Shown: positions 6,067-14,775 of the stretch, piece by piece
Position numbering within the stretch: position 1 is the stretch's first letter
Layout of the letters: every line of letters starts with the position of its first letter
Assembly (NCBI GenBank): GCA_050693875.1
Contig: JBOGWP010000111.1
Location: forward strand, 1 to 51,713
DNA length: 51,713 nt
Source of the DNA: JBOGWP01 sp050693875
GTDB taxonomy: Bacteria > Actinomycetota > CADDZG01 > JAHWKV01 > JBOGWP01
Direction of reading: 5' to 3'
Notes under the pieces: generated by a model
Databases searched by the model: none
Told to the model about the DNA's origin: nothing
Seen by the model: the letters and a program-made list of their open reading frames with translations, nothing else
Position numbers and translations under genes: made by a program

Positions 6067-8667
6067 CTAGCTCGCCCTGCGCACCTGACTCCCCCTCGGG
6101 GACTTCTCGACCTCGAAGCGCACCGGCAGCCGCTCGGCAAGCTCCCGGACGTGTGTGATCACCCCCACGACCCGCCCGTCGCCGCCCAGCTGCTCGATCG
6201 CACTCACGACCATCTCGAGCGTCTCCGGATCGAGCGTGCCGAAGCCCTCGTCGAGGAACAGGCTCCGAAGCGGCGCCTTCTGGGTAACCGAGAGGCTCTG
6301 GACCTCCTCGCACAGCGCGAGCGCCAGCGACAGCGACGCGAGAAAGGTCTCGCCTCCGGACAGCGTCCGCACACTGCGGCGATCGTCGGCGTTCCACGTG
6401 TCGATCACGTAAAACTCGTCGCCCTCGAAGGAAAGCCGGTACCGCCCCCCCGAGAGATAGCTCAGCCGCTCCGTGCCGGCCGCCGCCAGCAGGGTCAACG
6501 CCTCCGCCTGGAGGTACGCGACGAGGCGGTTGGCCTGCAGCTCGCCGGCCAGCGACGCGTAAGTCCTTTGGCGGGCCCGTGCCGCCGCAGCCTCGGCCTG
6601 CAGCCGCCGCTTCGCCTCCAGCCGCCGCGCGAGATCGTCGCGTCGGCTGCGCGCCTGCTGCTCCTCGCCTTCCAGCCGTCCGACTTCCTGCCGAGCCAGC
6701 GCGGCGAGGGTCCGGAGATCGGCGTGCGCACCCGCCGTGGCAAGGGCCCGCGGCACCACGCGCAGGGCCTTGTCGACAAGACCGGCCCGAGCGCTCCGGC
6801 GACGGGCCGCCGAATCCCCGAGCCTCGCCGCCGTCTCGGCCATTTGCCCGGAGACTTCGCCCACGGCGACGAGGAGCGCCCCCGGTTCTCCCGGCAGCGC
6901 AGGGGGCTCGGCTGTGGGGTGGTCGCTGCCTTCCATCCGCCGGACCCGGTCGAGCAGCGCGTCGATGCGCAGGGCGCGGATGCCGGCGGCCGCGGCGCGG
7001 GCCTCTGCCTCGGCCGCCGCGGCTCGGCGCTCGGCATCGGACAGTTGGGCCACAACCGCCTCGCGGTGTGCGGCCGCCCGTCTCTCCTCGGTCGACAGGT
7101 CTTCGTTGACCTCCAACATCCGCCCGACTTCGCTCTGGGGATCGTCGGGAAGCACCCCGCCGAAGGCTGTGCCGACCTGCTCCGCCATCGTCGCGAACGC
7201 GGCGCGCCGGCGCTCGACATCGCGTGCGAGCCGCTCGACTTCCTTCGCCGCGGTCTCCGCATCGCGCCGGGACACGGCGAGATTCCGGTCCGCAGCGGCG
7301 AGCGCCTCGCGGGCCCCAGCTTCGCGTCGACGCGCTTCGAGCATCGACGCCCGGGCGCGGTCGATCTCCCCCGGGCTCTGCTCCGGGATCATCTCCAGCG
7401 TGCGCCGACAGACCGGGCACGGGGCGCCCTCCTCGAGTCCGGCGATCAGCGCCCCAACGAGATCGCGGTGGTGGGCCGCCTCGTGCGCCTCCTCATGCTG
7501 CACGCGCGCCTCGGCGGCCCGGTCAACCTCTGCGTGGGCTTCCTCTACGATCAGCCGAGCCTTCTCGGCCACACGGCGGCTGTTCGCCTCGGCGGTTCTC
7601 TCCGCATCGAGGGCGGCCTCGGCGGCCCGGAGCTCGACGTTCATGTCGGCGAGTCTCCCGACTCGGTGGCCGAGCTCGGTCAGTTGTTCTCGCTTCCCCC
7701 ACTGGCGCTCGGCCTCTTCGAGCGCCTCCCCCGCCCGGCGATGGCCTGCCTTCGCCGCCTCGGCCTCGGCGGTTCGGAGCGCAACCTCGCTCTCGGCGCG
7801 CTCGAATCGGTCCGCGGCCTCCTGGAGGCCGGCGGCGCGGCGCCCGATGTCGGCCACGACGTCCTGGAGCTCTCCGACGGCCTCCTCCAGGGCTGCAACC
7901 GCCCGCCCCTCCGACTCCCACCGATCGGTCAGCTCGCGGACGCGGACCTCGGCCTCGCGCATCGTCGCCGCCTGTTCGCCCAGCGCCGCCGCCTCGAGCC
8001 CTGCGGCCTCGACCACCTCCTCGTCGACGTCGCCGTACTCGCGCCCCACCAGGTCCGACGTCACCTCGCCGGCCGTCTTCGCCTCCGCAGCGACCTCGCG
8101 CGCCCGCCGGGCCATCTGCTCGAAGAGCCCCAGACCGAGCAGCTTCGTGAGGATCTCTCGCCGCTCCCCCGCATCGCCGCTGAGGAACTCGGCGAACCTT
8201 CCCTGCGGGAGGAGCACCGAGCGAGTGAACGCCTCGTAATCGAGCCCGACCACGTCGGCAACCATGCGATTGACGTCGTGGACCCGGTCGGCACGGTCGG
8301 CGTGACTGCGCCACTCTCCACCCGCCAGGCGCTCGAGCGCGACCTTCGGCGATCCCCTGGCCATCGTCGTGCGGGTGACGCGGTAGCGTGCGTCGCCGGC
8401 CTCGAACTCGAGGGTGACCGCGACCCGCGGTTGCCCCTGGCTGATGAGCTGGGAGATCTGGTTGCCAACGCGTTCGACCTTCCCGTAGAGGGCGTAGGTC
8501 ATGGCGTCGAGGAGCGAGGTCTTCCCGGAGCCGGTCGGGCCGCAGATGCAGAACAAGTCGAGGTCGGCGAGATCGATCAGCTGCCGGTCGCGGAACGCCG
8601 TCAGTCCCTGGACCTCGAGCCGGAGCGGGCGCACGCTAGCGCTCCGTCCCGGAAGTAGGTTCGGCAT
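6067..8667 (-). CDS. sbcC: SbcC/Rad50-type exonuclease ATPase subunit
   Basis: SMC-like ATPase that partners with SbcD (Mre11) to process DNA ends and hairpins. Of 866 residues, Walker A is GPTGSGKT (43-50), followed by a long coiled coil. The zinc hook CPVC (417-420) sits at its apex, then a returning coiled coil. The ABC signature LSGGETF begins at 769 and Walker B LFLDEGFG is at 803-810. The start at 8667 is chosen because a perfect AGGAGG lies 8 bases upstream; a longer open frame reaches 8832 but runs through a repeat. It is the last gene of the nurA-herA-sbcD-sbcC cluster, separated from sbcD by 222 bp of repetitive DNA. Confidence 0.95.
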   Translation of the reverse strand: MPNLLPGRSASVRPLRLEVQGLTAFRDRQLIDLADLDLFCICGPTGSGKTSLLDAMTYALYGKVERVGNQISQLISQGQPRVAVTLEFEAGDARYRVTRTTMARGSPKVALERLAGGEWRSHADRADRVHDVNRMVADVVGLDYEAFTRSVLLPQGRFAEFLSGDAGERREILTKLLGLGLFEQMARRAREVAAEAKTAGEVTSDLVGREYGDVDEEVVEAAGLEAAALGEQAATMREAEVRVRELTDRWESEGRAVAALEEAVGELQDVVADIGRRAAGLQEAADRFERAESEVALRTAEAEAAKAGHRRAGEALEEAERQWGKREQLTELGHRVGRLADMNVELRAAEAALDAERTAEANSRRVAEKARLIVEEAHAEVDRAAEARVQHEEAHEAAHHRDLVGALIAGLEEGAPCPVCRRTLEMIPEQSPGEIDRARASMLEARRREAGAREALAAADRNLAVSRRDAETAAKEVERLARDVERRRAAFATMAEQVGTAFGGVLPDDPQSEVGRMLEVNEDLSTEERRAAAHREAVVAQLSDAERRAAAAEAEARAAAAGIRALRIDALLDRVRRMEGSDHPTAEPPALPGEPGALLVAVGEVSGQMAETAARLGDSAARRRSARAGLVDKALRVVPRALATAGAHADLRTLAALARQEVGRLEGEEQQARSRRDDLARRLEAKRRLQAEAAAARARQRTYASLAGELQANRLVAYLQAEALTLLAAAGTERLSYLSGGRYRLSFEGDEFYVIDTWNADDRRSVRTLSGGETFLASLSLALALCEEVQSLSVTQKAPLRSLFLDEGFGTLDPETLEMVVSAIEQLGGDGRVVGVITHVRELAERLPVRFEVEKSPRGSQVRRAS

Positions 8668-8675
8668 CGAGAGCG

Positions 8676-8681
8676 CCTCCT
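8676..8681 (-). promoter_or_regulatory. Ribosome binding site of sbcC
   Basis: AGGAGG on the minus strand, 8 bases from the ATG at 8667. It decides the sbcC start against the longer open frame and shows that the upstream repeat is not translated as part of sbcC. Confidence 0.75.
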
Positions 8682-8710
8682 GCGCCACGAGCGCAAGGCG
8701 CGAGGAACAG

Positions 8711-8840
8711 GACAAGCAGTGCAAGCTCGTCGCCGAGCGAAAGCGAGGCCATAGCCGCGTATCCGTACGTACGCAAGCGACGAGCAGCGGGAAGAGCAGT
8801 GCCACCTCGTGGCCGAGCGCATGCGAGGCCACCGCAGCGA
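8711..8840. repeat. Two imperfect tandem units between sbcD and sbcC
   Basis: The segment starting GACAAGCAGTGCAAGCTCGT (8711-8760) recurs with several changes as GAAGAGCAGTGCCACCTCGT (8791-8840), an offset of 80 bases. Both units contain GCCGAGCG and GCGAGGCCA blocks. The 222-bp interval holds no recognisable gene. A related piece, CCATAGCCGCGTA, is also found at 38873, upstream of moaE. Confidence 0.55.
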
Positions 8841-8844
8841 TTGG

Positions 8845-8874
8845 GGATGCAGTGGCGCTCGAATGCCAAGGTAT
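8845..8874. repeat. 30-bp dispersed repeat, copy 1
   Basis: Thirty bases with the core GGCGCTCGAATGCCAAGGTAT match 26 of 30 positions of 38816-38845. Both copies lie upstream of minus-strand genes (sbcC here, moaE there). The function is unknown; it could be a leader or promoter block or a fragment of a wider repeat family. Confidence 0.5.
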
Positions 8875-8889
8875 TTTCGGGACGGAGCA

Positions 8890-10047
8890 CTATGGCTGGG
8901 CCCCCACGTCGTCGAGCACCCGGTCGAACGCCTCCAGCAGCGCCGGGGCGGGCTCTGCGCCGTGCGCGCCGCGGTAGTAGGAGACGAACTGCTCTCGAGG
9001 CGCCAGGCTGCGCAGGGAGGGACGGACCTCCAACTCGTGGCGTTCGTAGACCAGCTGGACGTCGAGCGCGTCCGGCACCAGCGCTCGCACGCGGTCGGCG
9101 ATGCCGGGCACTGGGCCGTCGGTGCGGAGAAAGACGCGCACGAACGCGTCGCCGACCAACGGCGCGAGGGCCGGCAGCTCGTCCAGCGTGGCGTGCAGGT
9201 CGAGGAGGCGTCGCCCGACGTCGAGCGGCACCGCCCGAACCCGGGCAGGCGTGCGTCCCCCCGCCTCGATCACGAAGACGCACTTGTCCTGCTCGGTCTC
9301 GCCGAAGTCGAGCTGCAGAAGCGACCCGGCATACCGAGCCGGCGCCGCGGCGCGCGGCACGGTCTGAGGACGGTGGACGTGCCCCAGCGCGACATAGGTC
9401 GCCTCGGCGGGCAGGTGCGAGGGTGCGACCGCGTAGGCCATCCCGACGGTCAGCTCCCGCTCGCCGCCACCGGGCCGGGCGCCGTCGGCGAATAGGTGAG
9501 CGAGTACGAGGTTGACCGCGCTCGGGTCGAACGAGGCCGCCATGGCGCCGAGCAGCGACCCCATCCCCTGGTTGTATGAGACGTACCAGTTCGCCGGCGC
9601 GTCGAAGAGCGCCGCCGCGTCGCCGAAGCGCCGCTCGGGCACGAACGGGATGCAGGCAACCCGAGCGGTCTCGGTCCCGTTCCGGCTCGGCAGATCGACG
9701 ACGCCCCCGTCGTCCGGCCGCCGGACGCGAGCCACGACGTGCACACCGATCCGGGCGAGCAGCCGCCCGAGGGCGTCGAGCCGGGGCGCGGAGTCGTGGT
9801 TGCCTGCGATGACGGCCGACGGGATCCCGGCATCGTGCAGGCGGAGAAAGGTGTCGAAGACCAGAGCGTCCGCCTCGGCGGGGGCGGCCTGCTGGTCGTA
9901 GAGGTCTCCCGCCACGAGCACGGCGTCGACCCGCTCCTCGACCGCGATCTCGACCATCCGATCGAGGGCCGCCTCGAACTCGGCCCAGCGCCCCCGTCCG
10001 CGGATGGTCTTGCCCACATGCCAGTCGGCGGTGTGCAGCAGCCGCAT
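8890..10047 (-). CDS. sbcD: SbcD/Mre11-type nuclease subunit
   Basis: Calcineurin-like metallophosphoesterase nuclease acting with SbcC on DNA ends. Metal-binding motifs are HTADWHVGK (D8, H10), VAGDLYD (D48), AGNHDS (N83, H84), a later LAHLF histidine and LGHVHRPQ. The C-terminal part is the capping and SbcC-binding region. At 385 residues it is a normal length. The ATG at 10047 overlaps the herA stop by one base (TGATG), which fixes the start; the longer open frame upstream is the shifted reading of herA. It is the third gene of the end-resection cluster. Confidence 0.95.
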   Translation of the reverse strand: MRLLHTADWHVGKTIRGRGRWAEFEAALDRMVEIAVEERVDAVLVAGDLYDQQAAPAEADALVFDTFLRLHDAGIPSAVIAGNHDSAPRLDALGRLLARIGVHVVARVRRPDDGGVVDLPSRNGTETARVACIPFVPERRFGDAAALFDAPANWYVSYNQGMGSLLGAMAASFDPSAVNLVLAHLFADGARPGGGERELTVGMAYAVAPSHLPAEATYVALGHVHRPQTVPRAAAPARYAGSLLQLDFGETEQDKCVFVIEAGGRTPARVRAVPLDVGRRLLDLHATLDELPALAPLVGDAFVRVFLRTDGPVPGIADRVRALVPDALDVQLVYERHELEVRPSLRSLAPREQFVSYYRGAHGAEPAPALLEAFDRVLDDVGAQP

Positions 10048-11729
10048 CAGTCGTCCTCGAAGCGAGCGAAGGGATCGTCGATGGGCTTCGCCGCCTCCTC
10101 CTCGCGGGTCGCCCATGCCGGGAAGGGAAAGCGCACCTGCACCGGGATCGGGATGTGGGGCTGCTGGAGGATCATCGAGCCCGGCTTGAGGATCGAGGCG
10201 CGGGCCCGCGCCACCGCCGGCATGAACCCGTACTCGGAGCGCTGCGCCTCGGCGCTGTCGAGACGCCCGACCACCCGGAAGGCGGAGTTCGCAATCACGC
10301 GGGGCTCGATCTCGCTTGCGGTCTGCTCGGCGCCGATGAGGACCATCCCGAGCGAGCGGCCGCGCTCGGCGATGTCGAGCAGCACCTCCTTGATCGGGCT
10401 TCGCCCCTCCCGCGGCGCGTAGCGGTTCAGCTCGTCGAGCACGAGGAAGGTCAGCGGGAGGCGCGTGCCGCGCTGCTCCTTCTGCTCGAAGAGGCGCTTG
10501 ATCACGACCCCGGTCACGAAGCGCTTGGCGCGATCGTGGAGGGTGTGGAGGTCGATCACTGAGACCTGTGCGTCCTCCCAGTCGATCCGGTGGGCGGAGG
10601 AGCTCTCGGCGGCCGCTCCCCAGATCAGGTGCCCGACGCGAACCCGCGCCGCCTCGAACCGTCGCTGGAAGGCGGCGACGGTGGCGTCGGCCGTCCGGCC
10701 CCGCCACTCCGAGCCGGTGTCGTCGAGCTCGTCGTTCACGAGGGCCACGAGCGAGGGAAAGTCCTCGACCCGCCGGCCGTTGATACGGACCGTGGCCTCG
10801 CGGTCGGGGTCGTTCTCGGCCTCGCGGTCGAGGAAGATCTCGATCCGCGCAACGAGATCCGAGAGCTGGGAGCGCTCGTCGTCGGCCTCGGCGAACAGGA
10901 ACCGCAGGTACCGCTCGCGGACGAACTCGCGGATGGTCCAGTAGTAGGGGCGGATGCCCTCGTGACGGCGCTCGACGTGGGCGATGGCGTGGCCGCCGGC
11001 GGAGGGCCGGACTGGGGCCCAGAGCCCGACCGACTCGAAGGGCCCGGGGATCAGTCCCAGCCGCTCATAGTCCTCGCGGTCGGCGTCGCCGAGGGCGGTG
11101 TTGGCGCGGTCGAGGTAGAGCAGATCCTCGCCCTTGACGTTGAACACGATCGCCTTGGTGTTCCGTCCGTACTCGGCGAGCGCATCGGAGTGAAAGAGCG
11201 CGTAGAGGAGGAAGAGCGCGTAGGTGGTCTTCGTCGCCACGCCCGAGACCCCGGAAATGTTGACGTGCGCACCCTTCGTTCCGTCGAGGAAGTCGAGATC
11301 GAGGTAGATGGGCTCGCGGTCGCGCGACAGCCCCGCCACCATCCGGCGGCTCATCGCGTCGAAGAACAGCGCCTCGTCGCGATCGCGGCCCCGCGCCCGA
11401 AGCACCGGCCGGCCGGGGAGCGGCGGCACGTAGACCTCGGGCTCGAAGCGGGTGGCGACGACCTGCGCGGCCTGGACCACCTCCGCGGGCAGGACCCCCC
11501 GGTCGACGAGGAACGACTCCGAGATGAACGAGATGCCCTCATGTCGCGCGCGCACCTGCTGCACCAGGCCTGAGATGCGGAGCGGGCCCACGCCGGGAAC
11601 GTCGGTGGTGACGACGACGGCGTCGTCGAGCTGGAGGTAGCAGCCGGGCGTCACCGCCACCCAGAAGGAGAGAGGGGTGGCGTCCTCGGTGCCGAGGACG
11701 ATCCCCACCTGCTCCGACGAGACCGTCAC
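10047..11729 (-). CDS. herA: HerA-like ATPase of the NurA/HerA pair
   Basis: FtsK/HerA-superfamily ATPase expected to form a hexamer that pumps DNA for the NurA nuclease. The N-terminal beta-rich HAS-like domain spans roughly 5-95. The P-loop is GVSGVATKTT (160-169, Lys 167), an atypical Walker A. Walker B is FLVLDELNRY (D432, E433), and a later EQTASEIEPRVIANS segment corresponds to the sensor/arginine region. From the GTG start it has 560 residues; the start is fixed by a four-base overlap (GTGA, 11726-11729) with the nurA stop. It sits between nurA and sbcD, as in archaeal resection operons. Confidence 0.88.
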   Translation of the reverse strand: MTVSSEQVGIVLGTEDATPLSFWVAVTPGCYLQLDDAVVVTTDVPGVGPLRISGLVQQVRARHEGISFISESFLVDRGVLPAEVVQAAQVVATRFEPEVYVPPLPGRPVLRARGRDRDEALFFDAMSRRMVAGLSRDREPIYLDLDFLDGTKGAHVNISGVSGVATKTTYALFLLYALFHSDALAEYGRNTKAIVFNVKGEDLLYLDRANTALGDADREDYERLGLIPGPFESVGLWAPVRPSAGGHAIAHVERRHEGIRPYYWTIREFVRERYLRFLFAEADDERSQLSDLVARIEIFLDREAENDPDREATVRINGRRVEDFPSLVALVNDELDDTGSEWRGRTADATVAAFQRRFEAARVRVGHLIWGAAAESSSAHRIDWEDAQVSVIDLHTLHDRAKRFVTGVVIKRLFEQKEQRGTRLPLTFLVLDELNRYAPREGRSPIKEVLLDIAERGRSLGMVLIGAEQTASEIEPRVIANSAFRVVGRLDSAEAQRSEYGFMPAVARARASILKPGSMILQQPHIPIPVQVRFPFPAWATREEEAAKPIDDPFARFEDD

Positions 11730-12691
11730 AAGGCTGTGCCGACCAGGTGTGCCTGCAGCGCCCGGCGGATCAGACCAGCGTGCCCGAGCCGACGGTGCAG
11801 GTGGGCCTCGAGGGCCCCGACCGGGCTCAGGTTTTGCGGCGCCCGCGGGTCGAGCCCAGGCTGCCCGGCGTACTCGGGCAGCAGCGCCGCGACGCGGTCG
11901 GCCGTGGAACGCGCGACGCCGAGCCCGAGCGACATCCGCACCTCGCAGCGGACGATCCCGGACAGCTCGTGCCACGGCAGCCGCAGCGGCACAAGCCGCT
12001 GGTACCAGGCGTACCGGTCGAGCTTCTGGCGGCCGAGCGCGAAGACCGGAGTCCGCTCACCCGGCTGGAGGCGGGGCATCAGAGCGGCCGGCTCGCCCTC
12101 GAGATACGTCTCCTGCATCCGCTTGACGACCCCGACCGCGAGGACGCCGGGCGGGATCGGATAGTGGAGCGGCCCATCGAGGATCACCAGGCCGGCGGGC
12201 CCCCACTCCGTCCCCAACTCGGCCGCCAGCCGGCCCTCCGCCTCGCGCATCAGCCGCTGCAGCTTGTCAAGGCAGGCGAGCGGCTCGTTGGCGTCGCCGG
12301 CGTGCCCGACGTACTCGAGGACGGCTCGCCCCATGCAGAGGGCCAGCGTCTCGGGCGACAGCGGCGGGGCAAGGATGAGCACTCGCTGGATCGTCTCGCC
12401 GACGAAGGCGGCGCGGCCGTCGCACCGCACCCCTCCGGCCGCATAGCTGCCGAGCAGCCCCCACGCCTTCGTCCCGTTCTCCTGGGCCAGGATCCGAAGG
12501 TCCACCCGGCGCACGCCGTCGACGAAGGTGACCGGCTCGTTCGCCGTCTCCGGTGGGCGGATGGGCCGGGACCACTCGGGCGTCTCGACCGTCGGATCGA
12601 CCACCACCTCCCGCACGGGGAGATCGTCGAGGGCGATCGAGACGTCGGCCCCGAACTCGGGGCTCCACGGGTCGGCTCTGAGGACCAGCAT
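11726..12691 (-). CDS. nurA: NurA-like 5'-3' nuclease
   Basis: A 321-residue protein with the NurA layout: an RNase H-like fold with the catalytic acidic residue D58 in TFVDGVRRVD and a second acidic motif, LVILDGPL (D172). It is expected to resect double-strand breaks with HerA and the SbcCD complex. The chosen start, ATG 12691, gives MLVLRADPWSPEFG, like the beginnings of actinobacterial homologues; the ATG at 12703 is an alternative. The further open frame upstream overlaps the ku promoter region and is not convincing. It is the first gene of the cluster and diverges from ku across 151 bases. Confidence 0.85.
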   Translation of the reverse strand: MLVLRADPWSPEFGADVSIALDDLPVREVVVDPTVETPEWSRPIRPPETANEPVTFVDGVRRVDLRILAQENGTKAWGLLGSYAAGGVRCDGRAAFVGETIQRVLILAPPLSPETLALCMGRAVLEYVGHAGDANEPLACLDKLQRLMREAEGRLAAELGTEWGPAGLVILDGPLHYPIPPGVLAVGVVKRMQETYLEGEPAALMPRLQPGERTPVFALGRQKLDRYAWYQRLVPLRLPWHELSGIVRCEVRMSLGLGVARSTADRVAALLPEYAGQPGLDPRAPQNLSPVGALEAHLHRRLGHAGLIRRALQAHLVGTAL

Positions 12692-12794
12692 CGGGATCAG
12701 CATAGGGAAGAGGGGTGACAACCAGCGGGTTTTCGAGGCAATTCGCGACTCCATTCGAGGGGGTCGATCCGGCAGGTGTCCGGGGGGCCGCAGG

Positions 12795-12800
12795 TATGAT
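12795..12800 (+). promoter_or_regulatory. Candidate -10 box of ku
   Basis: TATGAT lies in the divergent nurA/ku gap, 43 bases before the ku start. A strong GGAGGA ribosome binding site at 12830-12835 sits 7 bases before that start. No clear -35 element is visible. Confidence 0.4.
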
Positions 12801-12842
12801 CGAAGTCGCGAAAAGCCGGGGAGGACGGGGGAGGAATAGACG

Positions 12843-13637
12843 ATGAAGTCAATCTGGAACGGCGCCATCACCTTTGGGCTGATCACAATCCCGGTCCGGC
12901 TGTACACCGCGGTCGAGGAGAAGAGCCTCCGGTTCCATCAGCTCCATGCCGAGGACAACGGACGCATCCGGTACAAGCGCGTCTGCTCGATCGACGGCGC
13001 AGAGATCTCCTTTGACGGCATCGTGAAGGGCTACGAGTACGAACGCGATCGGTACGTGGTGTTCACCGAGGACGAGCTCGACCAGATCCCCGCCGACAGC
13101 ATCAGGGCCATCGATATCGTCTCGTTCGTGCCCCTCTCCGAGATCGACCCGATCTACTTCCAGCGCTCCTACTACGTCGCGCCCGAGCCGAGCGGCATCA
13201 AGGCATACCGCCTGCTCGAGAAGGCGCTCAGCGAGTCGGAGCAGGTCGGGGTCGCCAAGGTCACCCTCCGCGAGAAGGAGCATCTCGCCACGCTGCGCGC
13301 CCGGGACGGGGTCTTCATCCTCGAGACCATGCACTGGCCGGATGAGATCCGCGAGCCCGAGTTCGAGGAGCTGTCCAAGGACGTGGAGATACGCAAGCAG
13401 GAGCTCTCCATGGCGAAGAGCTTGATCGAGAACCTCTCCGACCACTTCGAGCCCACCGCGTTCGTCGACAGCTATCGGGAGCGGCTCGAGGAGGCGGTCA
13501 AGGCCAAGATCGAAGGCGAGGAGGTCGCGGTGGCGCCGGTGAAGGAGCCCACCCAGGTCCTCGATCTCATGGAGGCACTCAAGGCCAGCGTCGAGGCCAC
13601 GAGGGCGAAGACGAAGGAGAAGGCCGAGACCGCCTGA
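12843..13637 (+). CDS. ku: Ku, non-homologous end-joining DNA end-binding protein
   Basis: Bacterial Ku homodimers encircle broken DNA ends and recruit a ligase. The 264-residue protein starts with the hallmark MKSIWNGAITFGLITIPVRL and continues through FHQLHAEDNGRIRYKRVC, PLSEIDPIYF and the ARDGVFILETMHWPDEIR stretch. A short lysine/alanine-rich C-terminal tail follows the core domain, as in many actinobacterial Ku proteins. The ligase gene lies convergent, 85 bases downstream. A good ribosome binding site precedes the ATG. Confidence 0.97.
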   Translation: MKSIWNGAITFGLITIPVRLYTAVEEKSLRFHQLHAEDNGRIRYKRVCSIDGAEISFDGIVKGYEYERDRYVVFTEDELDQIPADSIRAIDIVSFVPLSEIDPIYFQRSYYVAPEPSGIKAYRLLEKALSESEQVGVAKVTLREKEHLATLRARDGVFILETMHWPDEIREPEFEELSKDVEIRKQELSMAKSLIENLSDHFEPTAFVDSYRERLEEAVKAKIEGEEVAVAPVKEPTQVLDLMEALKASVEATRAKTKEKAETA

Positions 13638-13722
13638 GGTTGCAGCACTCGCTCGCTCCGCGGTGCTCCTCGACCCGAAATCGAGGCCGGCCAGGCAGCC
13701 ACCGCGGGCGCTGCGGTCACCA

Positions 13723-14775
13723 TCAGGCAAGCTCGGCGAGCAGGCACTCCTCGGGAGCCTTGTCGGTTCGCAGCCGCTTGAACGAGGCCGCGCGCAGACG
13801 CCGGGCTGCAGTGAGCTCCCGGTACTCGACCTCGCACACGAGCACCGGCCGCACCCACCGAGCCCCGCGAAGGCTCGGAAGGTCTGTGAACGGCGATTCC
13901 TGCGACGCGGCAGCGTCGAGCTCCGCCGCCAGCCGGGCGAGCATGCGCTCGTCGAACCCGGTTCCGACGTTGCCCAGGTAGACGAGTCCACCGGAACCGT
14001 CGTACACGCCGAGCAGCAACGAGCCGAACGCGCCCCGGCGGCTCCCATCGCCGGGCAGAAACCCGCCCACGACACAGTCGACGCGCCGGACGACCTTGAT
14101 CTTGATCCAGTCGCGGCTGCGGCGCCCCGGGACGTATCGGCTGGCAACGCGCTTCGCCATCATTCCCTCGAGGCCGCGCTCCTTCGCGGCATCGAAGAAG
14201 GCCCTGCCCGCCTCCCGAACACGGGCGCTGAGCACCACGGGGCCGCCCACCTCGATCACCTCGCCCAGCCGGTCGAGGCGTTCCTCGAGGGGCCGATCGC
14301 CGATCCACACGCCCTCGTCGACCACCAGGTCGAAGCATGCGAGGTGGACGGGGACCAGGCCGGATGCGCGTCGGACATCGCCGGGGCGGGTGAGCCCGAG
14401 TCGCTGCTGAATCTGCTCGAAGGAGGGCCGCCCCGCGCGAAGGGCAAAGATCTCGCCGTCGATGACCGCCTTCGACGAGGCAACCCGCTCGTGTAGGTCC
14501 TCCAGCTCCGGATAGATCCCTCCGACGGCCCGCCCGGTGCGAGAGAACAACCGCGTCGAATTCCGGTTGCAGAAGGCCAGCACGCGCACCCCGTCCCACT
14601 TCACCTCGAACCAGTGATCGGGCGAGTCGAAGGGCTCGGTAGCCGAGGTGGCGAGCATCGGAGGAAAGAATCCGGAAAACGGCGCGGCACCGGGGAGATC
14701 GTTGGGGCTCAAGGATGCTCCTGTTCTTTCGATAGTTTCCACCAGCGTGGGTAGGGGATCATCCATTCTCGCCAT
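13723..14775 (-). CDS. ligD: ATP-dependent DNA ligase (LigD-type ligase domain only)
   Basis: A 350-residue ligase. The nucleotidyl-acceptor lysine is K59 in FEVKWDGVR, followed by VIDGEIFA, RGLEGMMAKR and DWIKIKV (motif V), then an OB-fold domain with CVVGGFLPGDGSR and FGSLLLGVYD. It lacks the polymerase and phosphoesterase domains of multidomain LigD. With Ku it would seal double-strand breaks. The N-terminal start is uncertain: ATG 14775 overlaps the start codon of the divergent PBP gene (14774), whereas ATG 14766 would leave a small gap. The open frame beyond 14775 is antisense to the PBP gene. Confidence 0.9.
   Translation of the reverse strand: MARMDDPLPTLVETIERTGASLSPNDLPGAAPFSGFFPPMLATSATEPFDSPDHWFEVKWDGVRVLAFCNRNSTRLFSRTGRAVGGIYPELEDLHERVASSKAVIDGEIFALRAGRPSFEQIQQRLGLTRPGDVRRASGLVPVHLACFDLVVDEGVWIGDRPLEERLDRLGEVIEVGGPVVLSARVREAGRAFFDAAKERGLEGMMAKRVASRYVPGRRSRDWIKIKVVRRVDCVVGGFLPGDGSRRGAFGSLLLGVYDGSGGLVYLGNVGTGFDERMLARLAAELDAAASQESPFTDLPSLRGARWVRPVLVCEVEYRELTAARRLRAASFKRLRTDKAPEECLLAELA

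Noticed and set aside
13723..14775. Multidomain LigD with polymerase and phosphoesterase domains
   Set aside because: Only the ligase core and OB fold are present, and neighbouring frames do not encode the other domains.
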